DNA of 60,780 nt, from positions 1 to 60,780 of the forward strand of contig JBKDQQ010000046.1 in the NCBI GenBank assembly GCA_046341775.1, written 5' to 3'. Origin of the DNA: SXXH01 sp041165735. GTDB lineage: Bacteria; Planctomycetota; UBA1135; GCA-002686595. The position numbers were made by a program, and so were the translations under genes. The notes below the pieces were generated by a model, which searched no databases, was not told the DNA's origin, and saw only the letters and a list, made by a program, of their open reading frames with translations. This document shows positions 8,191 through 16,953 of the stretch, in pieces (the first letter of the stretch is position 1; every line of letters begins with the position of its first letter).

Positions 8191-8978
8191 AGTTGTCGGT
8201 GCTCTCGAGCGGCAGCGAAGGCAACTGCGCCCTGGTGCGCGCGGGCGGAATCGTCGCCATGTGCGACGCGGGCTTGCCGCGCACCGCCCTCGACGAGCGG
8301 CTCGCCGGCGCGCGCCTCGCCAGCGGCGCCATCGAGCACGTGCTGGTCACGCACGGGCACCTCGACCATGCGCGCTCCGCCGGACTCGTCGCGCGGCGGG
8401 AACGCGCCACCTTGCACTGCGCGCACAACCTGATGTCGCACGCCTCGGTGAAGCGCGCCAAGCGCTTCGCCACCATCTCGCCCGGCGCGCCGTTCACGCT
8501 GGCGAGCGAACGCGGTGGAATCGACGAACTGCGCGTGTCGCCCGTGCTGCTGCCGCACGACTGCGACCCGACCGTGGCCTTCCGCTTCGAGCACCAAGGC
8601 CGCGTCGCCGTCGTGCTGACCGACATGGGCCGTCCGGACGACGCCGTGGCGCGCGCGCTCGCCGGAGCGCACGTGCTCGTGCTCGAGTTCAACTGGGATC
8701 CCGAGTTGATGGAGAAGAGCCCCTACCCCGCCGCGCTGCGTCGTCGCATCGCGGGCGATCGCGGGCACCTGTCGAACGCGCAAGCGGCGGCGATGCTCGA
8801 ACGACTGGCCGGTCCGGAGCTGCACACGCTCGTCCTCGCGCACCTCTCGAAGAAGACCAACCATCCTGATCGCGCGTTGGACGCCGCTCGAACCGTGCTC
8901 GCGCGACTCGGCGTCGAGCAGCGCGTGCGCGTGCTGGTCGCCTCGCAGGACGAGCCGGGGCCCGAGCTGGAAGTCTGA
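8187..8978 (+). CDS. MBL-fold metal-dependent hydrolase (YycJ/WalJ-like)
   Basis: 263 residues. The metallo-beta-lactamase fold is shown by the N-terminal strand SVLSSGSEGN, the metal motif VTHGHLDHA (HxHxDH), LLPHDCDPTVAF, VLTDMG and a late LAHLSKKTNHP histidine. The 'SSGS.GN' start and KKTNHP end are typical of the YycJ/WalJ branch, proposed to be nucleases or hydrolases linked to cell-wall or DNA-repair functions. It should be cytoplasmic. The start is TTG 8187 overlapping the YfhO-like stop, so the two are probably translated together. No substrate can be read from the sequence. Confidence 0.88.
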   Translation: MKLSVLSSGSEGNCALVRAGGIVAMCDAGLPRTALDERLAGARLASGAIEHVLVTHGHLDHARSAGLVARRERATLHCAHNLMSHASVKRAKRFATISPGAPFTLASERGGIDELRVSPVLLPHDCDPTVAFRFEHQGRVAVVLTDMGRPDDAVARALAGAHVLVLEFNWDPELMEKSPYPAALRRRIAGDRGHLSNAQAAAMLERLAGPELHTLVLAHLSKKTNHPDRALDAARTVLARLGVEQRVRVLVASQDEPGPELEV

Positions 8979-9014
8979 CGCCGAGCGTGTCTCGCGCGTC
9001 GCGCGCCCGCCGCG

Positions 9015-9020
9015 TATCCT
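9015..9020 (+). promoter_or_regulatory. Putative -10 box TATCCT, leaderless promoter of the PVC/DUF1080 gene
   Basis: TATCCT ends 6 bases before the ATG at 9027. No Shine-Dalgarno is present. The same hexamer precedes the M28 gene start at 5559. Confidence 0.5.
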
Positions 9021-9026
9021 CGCGCC

Positions 9027-12000
9027 ATGGCCCGTCCGCAGCTCCACCACGCCCTGCTGTGCCTGCCCCTCGTCCAGGACCTGCCGACATCCGGCGGTCC
9101 CGTGCGTGAACCGCGCGACCTGACCGCGCAGTTCGAGGTGCCGAAGAACGTCAAGGTGCAGGAGTGGGCCGTGACTCCGCTCTTCTTCAACCCGGCCGCC
9201 ATCGACGTCGACGAGCACGGACGAGTATGGGTGGCGGAGGCGGTCAACTACCGCCAGTGGAACGGCCGCAATCCCGGCCGACGCCATCCGGAGGGCGATC
9301 GCATCGTCGTCCTGTCCGACGAGGACGGCGACGGCATCGCCGACAAGAGCCACGTCTACGCGCAGGACAAGGAGCTCGTGGCTCCGCTCGGCATCGCCGT
9401 CGTGGGCGACGTGGTCTACGTCAGCTGCTCGCCGAAGCTCTACGCCTTCCGCGACAAGGACGGCGACCTGCGCGCCGACGAGAAGGTCGTCGTGTACGAC
9501 GGCTTCGGCGGACGCGACCACGATCACGGGCTGCACAGCGCCGTCGAAGGCCCCGACGGCGCGCTGTGGTTCGCCGCGGGCAACGCGGGTCCGCACATCG
9601 TGCGCGGCAAGGACGGCTGGACGCTGCGCTCCGGTTCGCTGTACCGCGATGGCGGCCCCGCCTGGGTGGACAACCAGCCCGGGTTGGCGAGCGACGACGG
9701 TCGCGCCTGGACCGGCGGGTTGGTGCTGCGCGGCGACGGGCTGGGCCGTTCCCTGCGGGTGATGGCCCACAACTTCCGCAACAACTACGAGGTCGCCCTC
9801 GATTCGCACGGCGACTTCTACCTGAGCGACAACGACGACGACGGCAACCAGGCGTGCCGCACGCTGTGGTGCCTGCCCGGTGGCGACCATGGCTACTTCT
9901 CCGCCGACGGCTCGCGGTATTGGATGGCCGACAAGCGCCCGGGGCAGTCGACGACGCGAGCGCATTGGCACCAGGACGACCCCGGCGTCGCTCCGGCGGG
10001 CACCATCACCGGCGCCGGCGGCCCGACGGGAGTGTGCGTGCACGAGAGCCGCTTCCTCGCGCCCGAGCTGTTCGGAGCGGTGCTGTGCGCCGATGCCGGC
10101 AGGAACCGCGTGTGGGCCCAGAAGCCGCGCATCGACCAGTCGCGCATCGAGCTCGACACGGGCGTGTTGATCGCCTCCAAGGGCGACGACCAGGCGGCGC
10201 GTTGGTTCCGACCCAGCGACGTGTGCACGGGACCCGACGGCACGGTCTACGTCGCGGATTGGTGGGATCCTGGCGTGGGCGGCCACGGCGCGGGCGACGG
10301 CGAGGCGCGCGGACGCATCCTGCGCCTCGTGCCGCGCGACGATTGGCCGTGGCGCGCGCACCACGACTGGTCGCAGGTCGAGGATCGCATCAAGGGCTTG
10401 ATGTCCCCGTGCGTGTCCGTGCAAGCCAAGGCACGCGCGATGCTGCGCACGAACCTCGAGGGCGCCGCCAAGGCGTTGCTCGAGAAGTTCGAGCACGGCG
10501 AACCGCACCAGCAGGCGCGCGCCCTGTGGCTGCTCGCGGACAGCAGGACCTACGGCGCGGAGGTGCTGCGCAAGGCCCTGACCTCGTCGAACCCGCGCCT
10601 CGTCATCGTGGCGGCGCGCATCTTCGCCGCGCGCGACGGCGGCATCGTCCCGATCGCGGCGAGCCTCGCGCGCCACGAGTCGCCGCTCGTGCGGCGCGAG
10701 GTCGCCACGCTGCTGCGCGACGCGCCCTTCGAGGCCAAGCAGCCTGCGCTGAAGGAGTTGATGCAACGGCTCGACCCCGAGGACCGCACGATGGTCGAGG
10801 CCCTGGGCCTCGCCTGCGAAGGCGAGGAGGAGCGCGCGTTGCGGCTGTCGAGCGAGCTCTGGCGACCGGACGGCCCACTCGCTTGGCCGCGAGCCCACGC
10901 GCGGTTGGCCTGGCGCCTGCATCCCGCCTCCGCCGTCCCCGACTTCGTCGCGCGCGCCTTGGCGGCGGGTCTGGACGAGTCGGCGCGCCTCGAGGCGATC
11001 GACGCCATCGCCTTCGTGGAGGAGCGTGTCGCAGCCGAGGCCATGGCGACCTTGGCCTTGGCCTTGGAGGGAGCCTTGCAGGAGCGCGCGCGCTGGTGGA
11101 GCGACCAACGCGCCACCAACGACTGGGCCGTGCACGACATCGAGCGCGACGGGGCCCAGCCCGACCTCGACGACGCGCGCTCCTTGTGGCGTGGCGAGCG
11201 CTTGCGCGCAGGCTCCGTCGCCGTCGAATGCGCGATCGAGGGCATGGACGTGCTGTGGCTGCTCGTCGACGCGGCCGGCTCGGATGGCTGCGACTGGGCC
11301 GATTGGCTAGATCCCGTGGTGACCACGAGCTCCGGCGCCGTGGTCGACCTGTCCACGGAGCCCCTGCTCGTGGCGGAGACGGGCTGGGGCGTCGTGTCGC
11401 GCGGCTCCAACTGCGGCGGAGGGGCCTTGTCCGTCGGCGGAGAGAAGCAGGCGCGAGGCATCGGAACGCACGCGACCTCGCGCCTCGCCTTCGCCTTGCC
11501 CAAGGACGCCGTGCGCTTTTCCGCGCGCGTCGCGGCCGACGACGGCGGCACGACCCAGCGCTGCGGGGACGGGATGGTCTTCGAGGTGCGCGCCAGGCCG
11601 GCGCGGTCCGAAGTCGATTGGAGCGCGCGCCTCGCGCCGCTAGCGCGCGCCGACGCATCCAGGCAGGACGTGGACGCGGCGCTCGACGAGTTGTGCGGCG
11701 ACCCGCGCGGCGCGCTGCTCGTCGTGGCAGCGGCGCAGAAGGGCCGGCTGTCGGCGGTCGCGCGGTCGGCGGCGGCGGAACGCTTTGCGTCGCACGCGGA
11801 CCTCGGCCTGCGCGCCCTCGCCGCCGCCGCGCTGGGCTCGGGCGCGGCGCGCCGCAACCCGGCGCCGGTGCTGGCGCTCGCGGGCGACGACAAGCGCGGC
11901 GAGGCGCTGTTCTTCTCGGCCAAGGCCGGTTGCTCGAGCTGCCACGTCCACCACGGTCGCGGCGGGGAGATCGGTCCGGACCTGAGCGCCCTGCGCGGCA

Positions 12001-12884
12001 AGCAGGCGCGCGAGGAGATCCTGCGCTCGATCCTCGAGCCCGGCGCGGCCATCGCCTTCGGCTACGACTCGTGGCTCTTCGAGACCGCCGACGAAGAGGT
12101 GCTCGGGGGCTTCCTGCTGTCCGACGGCGACGTGGTCGTGGTCAAGGACACGCAGGGCGCGCGCCACGCGCTGAAGAAGGACGAGATCGTCGCGCGCCGC
12201 AAGCAGTCGGCATCGCTCATGCCGGACGGCGTGGCGTTGGGCTTGTCGGACCAGGAGCTGGCCGACCTGCTCGCCTTCCTCGAGCGCGATCCCAAGGCGC
12301 CGGGGCGCCCGGGCGCGCCCATCGAGCTCTTCAACGGCAAGGACTTGTCGGGTTGGGTGCCGTGGCTGTCCGACGCGAGCGTCGATCCCGCCAAGGTGTG
12401 GTCGGTGAAGGACGGAGTGCTCCGCTGCGAAGGTGCGCCCGCTGGCTACATCGCCACGGTAGCCGAATACGAGGACTTCATCCTCGAGTTCGAATGGCGC
12501 TTCGATCCGGCGCGCACGGGCAACAGCGGCGTCCTCATGCGCACCACCGGCCCGGACCGCATCTGGCCGCGCTCCATCGAGGCGCAGCTCATGCACAGGA
12601 ACGCCGGCGACATCTGGAACATCGGCGAAGTGCCCATGCGCACGGATCCGGCGCGCAACGAAGGCGCGCGCACGCGCAAGGCGAGGCCCTGCAACGAGGT
12701 CGAGCCGGGCGGGTGGAACCGCTACAGGATCGTCATGGACGGCGGCGAGATGCTGCTCGAGGTCAACGGCGAAGTGCAGAACACCGCCAGTTGGTGCGAA
12801 CGCGTGGCGGGCCGCATCTGCCTGCAATCCGAGGGCGCGGCCATCGAGTTCCGCGACATCCGGCTCGTGCCGCTCGCGCGCTGA
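9027..12884 (+). CDS. Multidomain PVC-type dehydrogenase / haem-binding / DUF1080 protein
   Basis: 1285 residues with several domains. Residues ~20-430 are a PVC-type membrane-bound dehydrogenase propeller (VWVAEAVNYRQW, LSDEDGDGIADK, HGLHSAVEGPDGALWFAAGN). Residues ~440-690 are HEAT-like helices (LVRREVATLLRDAPF). Residues ~690-865 resemble an NPCBM carbohydrate-binding module (ARGIGTHATSRLAFALP). Around residue 970 comes a c-type haem site GCSSCHVHHGRGGEIGPDL. Residues ~1100-1285 are DUF1080 (IELFNGKDLSGWVPW, GNSGVLMRT), a 3-keto-disaccharide hydrolase family. Planctomycetes use such proteins in sugar or sulfated-glycan degradation, which suggests oxidation and cleavage of a glycan in the periplasm. 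The signal peptide is weak or atypical (LHHALLCLPLV). The gene is single, convergent with the glycosyltransferase cluster. Confidence 0.9.
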   Translation: MARPQLHHALLCLPLVQDLPTSGGPVREPRDLTAQFEVPKNVKVQEWAVTPLFFNPAAIDVDEHGRVWVAEAVNYRQWNGRNPGRRHPEGDRIVVLSDEDGDGIADKSHVYAQDKELVAPLGIAVVGDVVYVSCSPKLYAFRDKDGDLRADEKVVVYDGFGGRDHDHGLHSAVEGPDGALWFAAGNAGPHIVRGKDGWTLRSGSLYRDGGPAWVDNQPGLASDDGRAWTGGLVLRGDGLGRSLRVMAHNFRNNYEVALDSHGDFYLSDNDDDGNQACRTLWCLPGGDHGYFSADGSRYWMADKRPGQSTTRAHWHQDDPGVAPAGTITGAGGPTGVCVHESRFLAPELFGAVLCADAGRNRVWAQKPRIDQSRIELDTGVLIASKGDDQAARWFRPSDVCTGPDGTVYVADWWDPGVGGHGAGDGEARGRILRLVPRDDWPWRAHHDWSQVEDRIKGLMSPCVSVQAKARAMLRTNLEGAAKALLEKFEHGEPHQQARALWLLADSRTYGAEVLRKALTSSNPRLVIVAARIFAARDGGIVPIAASLARHESPLVRREVATLLRDAPFEAKQPALKELMQRLDPEDRTMVEALGLACEGEEERALRLSSELWRPDGPLAWPRAHARLAWRLHPASAVPDFVARALAAGLDESARLEAIDAIAFVEERVAAEAMATLALALEGALQERARWWSDQRATNDWAVHDIERDGAQPDLDDARSLWRGERLRAGSVAVECAIEGMDVLWLLVDAAGSDGCDWADWLDPVVTTSSGAVVDLSTEPLLVAETGWGVVSRGSNCGGGALSVGGEKQARGIGTHATSRLAFALPKDAVRFSARVAADDGGTTQRCGDGMVFEVRARPARSEVDWSARLAPLARADASRQDVDAALDELCGDPRGALLVVAAAQKGRLSAVARSAAAERFASHADLGLRALAAAALGSGAARRNPAPVLALAGDDKRGEALFFSAKAGCSSCHVHHGRGGEIGPDLSALRGKQAREEILRSILEPGAAIAFGYDSWLFETADEEVLGGFLLSDGDVVVVKDTQGARHALKKDEIVARRKQSASLMPDGVALGLSDQELADLLAFLERDPKAPGRPGAPIELFNGKDLSGWVPWLSDASVDPAKVWSVKDGVLRCEGAPAGYIATVAEYEDFILEFEWRFDPARTGNSGVLMRTTGPDRIWPRSIEAQLMHRNAGDIWNIGEVPMRTDPARNEGARTRKARPCNEVEPGGWNRYRIVMDGGEMLLEVNGEVQNTASWCERVAGRICLQSEGAAIEFRDIRLVPLAR

Positions 12885-12925
12885 GTCGGCTCGTCACGCC
12901 GGGGCGGCGGCGCGCACTCAGCGCG
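12877..12925. terminator. Symmetric 10-bp inverted repeat at a convergent gene junction
   Basis: Arms CGCGCTGAGT (12877-12886) and ACTCAGCGCG (12916-12925) pair perfectly around a 29-base loop. Each arm contains the TGA stop of one of the two converging genes. It could serve as a bidirectional terminator, although the loop is long. Confidence 0.4.
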
Positions 12926-14228
12926 GCGCAGGCAGGTTGTCCGGCGGGAAGGTCCGATCGAGGCCGTGGAACTCCACGAGGCCCTTCTGCAACTCGACGT
13001 AGCCGCGCTCGCCCTCGATGCACCAGAAGGGCTTCTGGAACAGGCTGAAGATCTCCGAGTCCGGGCGCCGGCGCAGGGCCTGCACGCCCTTGCGGCGCTC
13101 CATCCAATGATCCCAGTTGCCCAGCAGGTCGTTGATGGCGACCAGGTCGGCCGCGCCGATGCGGCGGAAGTCGATCGTCTCGTCGAAGCGCGCCTGCGCC
13201 TTGTCCAGCATGCGCCGGAACATCGAGCTGGCCGGGTTGGTGGCTTGTTCGATGCGGAACTCGGCGTCCTTCTCGTGCAGGCCGCTGTTCATCCACATGC
13301 GACGCACGAACAGGGACAGGATGGCGGGCAGCACTTGCCGCAGATGCTCGTCGTCGTAGTTCTTGAAGCAGGCGAGCACCGGGTTGCGCACCTGGATCAG
13401 CCGCACCATCTCGATCGGCAGGCGGCGCGAAGTGCTCGAATGGTGGTGCCAGCATTGGCTGCTCGGCACGTAGTGCACCTCGCCGCCCGCGAGCCACGTG
13501 CGCCAACCGAGGTCCACGTCCTCGTAGTAGGCGAAGAACTCGCCGTCGAAGCCGCCGACCCGGCGGAACTCGGCCGCGTCCATCGCCATCGCGCCCCCGC
13601 AGGCGAACAGCGTCTTCATCGGCACGTCGAAGGCCGGAGAGGGCGGCTCCTCGTATCCGCGCTGGATGCCGAGTCCGTGGAAGTTCATGCCGCCGCCGGC
13701 GGAGTTGAGCACCTTGCCGTCCCACGACCACATCTTCGACGTGGCGGCGACGCATTCGCGACGCACGAGCGGAGCGACAAGCTCCTTGAGCCAGTCCCGC
13801 GCCACGCGCATGTCGTTGTTGAGGAAGACGAGCACCTCGGCGCGCGGCGAAAGCTCGGCGCCTTGGTTGCAGCCGACGCTGAATCCGAGGTTGCGGTCGT
13901 TCACGTGCAGGCGCACCCACGCGTGCTTGGAGCGCATCTCCTCGACGCTGCCGTCGTCGGATCCGTTGTCGACCAGCACGACCTCCAGGCGGTCGGCGGG
14001 GTAGTCGAGTTGGCGCAGGCTGTCGAAGCACGGCTGGAGGTGGTGCCGGCCGTTCAGGTTGAGGATGACGATCGAGACGCGCGGCAGCGCCGACTCGGGC
14101 ACCGGCCCACCCGGACGCACGCGCAGGTGCTCGGGCGGTTCGAAGCCGAGCTGCGCGCCGGCCGCGGCCGACGACCCGCGCGCGGACGCGCTCCCGCCGC
14201 CCAACAGACGCTTGAGGAAGTCCTTCAT
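12918..14228 (-). CDS. Family 2 glycosyltransferase (rhamnosyltransferase-like)
   Basis: 436 residues. After a short glycine/serine-rich lead comes a GT2 domain: VSIVILNLNGRHHLQPCFDSL, VVLVDNGSDDGSVEEM, NLGFSVGCNQGAE, VLVFLNNDMRV (the D.D metal site in the N-N-D form) and GGFDGEFFAYYEDVDLGWRTW, with the ED motif of the catalytic base. This matches the WcaE/WbbL-like group that transfers sugars, often rhamnose, in surface polysaccharide synthesis. The C-terminal ~150 residues are helical and charged. ATG 14228 overlaps the stop of the upstream glycosyltransferase (ATGA). Last gene of a three-gene cluster. Confidence 0.87.
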   Translation of the reverse strand: MKDFLKRLLGGGSASARGSSAAAGAQLGFEPPEHLRVRPGGPVPESALPRVSIVILNLNGRHHLQPCFDSLRQLDYPADRLEVVLVDNGSDDGSVEEMRSKHAWVRLHVNDRNLGFSVGCNQGAELSPRAEVLVFLNNDMRVARDWLKELVAPLVRRECVAATSKMWSWDGKVLNSAGGGMNFHGLGIQRGYEEPPSPAFDVPMKTLFACGGAMAMDAAEFRRVGGFDGEFFAYYEDVDLGWRTWLAGGEVHYVPSSQCWHHHSSTSRRLPIEMVRLIQVRNPVLACFKNYDDEHLRQVLPAILSLFVRRMWMNSGLHEKDAEFRIEQATNPASSMFRRMLDKAQARFDETIDFRRIGAADLVAINDLLGNWDHWMERRKGVQALRRRPDSEIFSLFQKPFWCIEGERGYVELQKGLVEFHGLDRTFPPDNLPAPR

Positions 14229-16933
14229 GGCTTCGCTTCCGCCAGCCGCAGCACCTGCACCCGCGCGATGCGCGCGTGTCCGCCGCCGGAGCGCAGTTCG
14301 AGGCGCGCGGCGTCGCGCGGCAGTTCGAGTTCGATGCGCGTCGCGTCGAGGCGATCCTCGCCGGCGCCGCGCACGGGCGTCAACGCCCCCACTTGGCGGC
14401 CGTCGACCAGCACCTCGGCCGACAAGAGCAGCTGCGGTTCCGCGGCGAGCGCGTATTGCTCCACGACCAGCGCGCGCCGTCCGCCGCCCGAACCGGCGAT
14501 GTCCCACGCCGCCGCGGCCCCGGGTCGGAGCAGCAGGTAGCTCGCGCCTTGCGTCTCGCAGCCGGCCCCGCGCTCGCGCGCATCCGCGCCGGCGGCGTCG
14601 ACGAGCGGGCGCGAGCGGCGCTCTTCGCTGCGCGCACGCGCGGCGCACACGAGGCCGCGGTAGCGGAACTCGGTCGCGGCCGCGTCCTCGGCGATGGTCT
14701 TCGGAGCGGGCGCGGCGGACGCGAGGCGCGCGGCGAGCCCGGGCTCGTCGAGGAAGCGCTTGAGCGCCGCGGCGAGGCTGGCCGGATCGCCCACCTTGAA
14801 CAGCAGGCCGTCCACGTCGTGCCGCACGTACTCGGCCATGCCGCCGATGTCGCTCGCCACCACCGGCGTGCGCGTCAGCCACGCCTCGTGGATCGTCACC
14901 GGCGAGTTCTCGAACCACACGGAGGGCACGACCAGCACGTCGATGCCCGCGTGGACCTCGGACAGGCGGCTGTTGTCGAAGCGGCCGTGGAACACGACGT
15001 TGCCGCCCGCCATCGCCGCCAGTTCCCGGTGGTGCGCGTCCTTGGCCGGATCGAACGCGCCCCACAAGTGCAGTTCGCACGGCAGGCCGTCGAGCAGCGC
15101 CATCGCGCGCATCAGCGTCTCGCCGCCCTTGTACCAGACGAGCGTGCCGACGAAGCCGACGCGCAGCTTGCCGTCCGCCCCGCGAGCCTTCTCCAGCGCG
15201 CGCACGTGGTCCGTGCGCATGCCGTTGTCGCTGTAGACCAATCGATGCGCGTCGAACCCCGCGGTCTCGACCATCTTCGCGCGCAGGAAGCGGCTGGGGC
15301 TGGCGCGCAAGTCGGCCGCCTTGAACGCGCGCAGCACCGCGGAGTGGCGCTCGACGAGATCCGAGTACTCCTCGCGTCCCGCGGCGTGCGCCACCAGCTC
15401 CGCGACCGGACCAAGCAGTTCGCCGGCCTTCTTCGCGGCGGGGATGGCCTCGAGGCGCCGCTCCTTGATGCACAGGAAGCAGCCCGCGCCCATGTTCTCC
15501 TCGCAGCGTTCGCCGTCGGGCCGGATCAACTGCACGCGCGGGCACAAGGCCCAGTAGTCGTGCATGGTGACGAAGGTCGCGCAACCCTCCTCCTTGGCGA
15601 GCGCCACGAAGTTCGTCGAGAGGTGGATCAGGTGCTGGAAGTGCACGATGTCGGGCTTCTCGAGCGCCAGCACGCGCAGGAAGGCCGCGTCGGCGCGCTC
15701 GTCGACGAAGGTGTCGGCGAGGCGCCTGTAGTGCAGTCGATTGACCAGGCGCAGGACGCGCAAGGAGCCGCCGCCGCCCTCGACGAAGCGCTCCTCGAGC
15801 ACGCTGAAGTCGGGCAGCGACTCCTCGCCGACGCGCCCGGGCGAGCGCGCCAGGACGACGACTTCGTGGCCGCGCGCCTGCATGGCGAGCGCCAGGTTGA
15901 GCGTGTAGACCTCGGTGCCCGCCCAGGTGTCCGGCGGGAAGCCGTGCAGCACGTACAGGATCTTGAGGCGCTTCGATTCCAGCAGCCTCGTCCCGCCATG
16001 GCGCGCCTCGGCGCGCCCGCCCTCCCACAGGCCCTCGAAGGCCGCCGCGCGCAGTTCCGCGGCCAGCTGCAATTGCCGCCCATACTCGGCGTCTGTCAAG
16101 TTCAACTGACGCAGCGCCTCGCGGTCGGACTCCAGGAGGCGCGCCGTCAGGATGGTCGCGTCCTTCTGCGAGGCGACGCACACGCGATCGAGCCACTCCG
16201 CGTTGAAGCGTCCGTCGATGCGCGCCCGCGCGCGCGTCTCCTCGGCGGAGTAGTCGTGGCTGTGCTCGACGACCGCCTCGTCGTCGTACACGACCGCGTG
16301 GCCCGCCTCGATCAAGGCGCGCGCCATGAGGATGTCCTCGCCGAACCACGTGCGCGGGAAGGGGTGCAGCTCCCACAACTCGCGGCGGACGGCGCTGGCG
16401 ACGTCGTTGAAGTTGAACAGCAACCGCTTGGCGTGCGCGTCCATGCGCTCCCAATCGGCCTTGCCAGGCCGGACCGCGCGGCGCCTGCCCGGCGCGTAGC
16501 CCGGGTCGCCGGCCGAGAAGATCTTCGTCAAGGGCCAGGCGTCGGGGCGCGGCACGTTGCGGCAGTACGCCGCGCCGGTCGCGGGGTCGTCGAAGTTGGC
16601 GACGAGCTTCGCCAGCCAGTCGGGACCGCCGGGGATGGCGTCCTGCGTCAAATACACCAGCAGGTCCCCCGTCGAGCGCGCGGCCAGCAGGTTGCGCGTG
16701 TCGCCGTGGTCGAACTCGCGCTGGTCGATCCTGTGCACCGCGAACGGCGCGGGGAAGCGCGCGCGCCACGCCTCGAGCAGTTCGAGCGTGCCGTCGCTGG
16801 AGCCCGAGTCGATGGCGAGGAAGTCCCACGGCCTGTCGAAGCGCTGCCCCGCCAAGGCGCCGAGCACCCGGTCGAGGAACTCGATGCCTTGCCAGGTGGG
16901 CATCAACACGGACACCGTTCGGATCGGCCGCAT
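14225..16933 (-). CDS. GT2-GT4 fusion glycosyltransferase with C-terminal extra domain
   Basis: 902 residues holding two sugar transferases. Residues 1-270 are a GT2 domain (VSVLMPTWQGIEFLDRVL, AIDSGSSDGTLELLE, FGEDILMARALIEAG). After a linker, residues ~324-740 are a GT4 GT-B enzyme (KILYVLHGFPPDTWAGTEVYTLNLA, VGFVGTLVWYKGGETLMRAM, DIGGMAEYVRHDVDGLLF). Residues ~740-902 are a beta-rich tail of unknown role. An insert with CxxC-like cysteines (MGAGCFLCIKERR) lies within the GT4 N-lobe. It probably adds two successive sugars to one glycan. ATG 16933 starts MRPIRTVSVLMPTW. The inter-domain linker carries a weak copy of the 18-bp palindrome (16094). Confidence 0.88.
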   Translation of the reverse strand: MRPIRTVSVLMPTWQGIEFLDRVLGALAGQRFDRPWDFLAIDSGSSDGTLELLEAWRARFPAPFAVHRIDQREFDHGDTRNLLAARSTGDLLVYLTQDAIPGGPDWLAKLVANFDDPATGAAYCRNVPRPDAWPLTKIFSAGDPGYAPGRRRAVRPGKADWERMDAHAKRLLFNFNDVASAVRRELWELHPFPRTWFGEDILMARALIEAGHAVVYDDEAVVEHSHDYSAEETRARARIDGRFNAEWLDRVCVASQKDATILTARLLESDREALRQLNLTDAEYGRQLQLAAELRAAAFEGLWEGGRAEARHGGTRLLESKRLKILYVLHGFPPDTWAGTEVYTLNLALAMQARGHEVVVLARSPGRVGEESLPDFSVLEERFVEGGGGSLRVLRLVNRLHYRRLADTFVDERADAAFLRVLALEKPDIVHFQHLIHLSTNFVALAKEEGCATFVTMHDYWALCPRVQLIRPDGERCEENMGAGCFLCIKERRLEAIPAAKKAGELLGPVAELVAHAAGREEYSDLVERHSAVLRAFKAADLRASPSRFLRAKMVETAGFDAHRLVYSDNGMRTDHVRALEKARGADGKLRVGFVGTLVWYKGGETLMRAMALLDGLPCELHLWGAFDPAKDAHHRELAAMAGGNVVFHGRFDNSRLSEVHAGIDVLVVPSVWFENSPVTIHEAWLTRTPVVASDIGGMAEYVRHDVDGLLFKVGDPASLAAALKRFLDEPGLAARLASAAPAPKTIAEDAAATEFRYRGLVCAARARSEERRSRPLVDAAGADARERGAGCETQGASYLLLRPGAAAAWDIAGSGGGRRALVVEQYALAAEPQLLLSAEVLVDGRQVGALTPVRGAGEDRLDATRIELELPRDAARLELRSGGGHARIARVQVLRLAEAKP
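16094..16111. repeat. 18-bp A+T-rich palindrome, degenerate copy 2
   Basis: TGTCAAGTTCAACTGACG matches the family consensus YGTCAA-N6-TTGACA with two mismatches in the right arm. It lies in the linker between the GT2 and GT4 domains, encoding L-N-L-T-D on the minus strand. It is the least certain member. Confidence 0.5.
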
Positions 16934-16953
16934 GGGGGGACTGCCTCTATCGG

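Noticed and set aside
9164..13048. Long open frame of nearly 1300 codons overlapping the PVC/DUF1080 gene
   Set aside because: It reads as Arg/Ala-rich low complexity in another frame of a G+C-rich gene; the frame at 9027 has clear domains.
16641..16658. CGTCAAATACACCAGCAG as a further palindrome copy
   Set aside because: Only the left half matches; the sequence is explained by the conserved VYLTQD protein motif of the glycosyltransferase.
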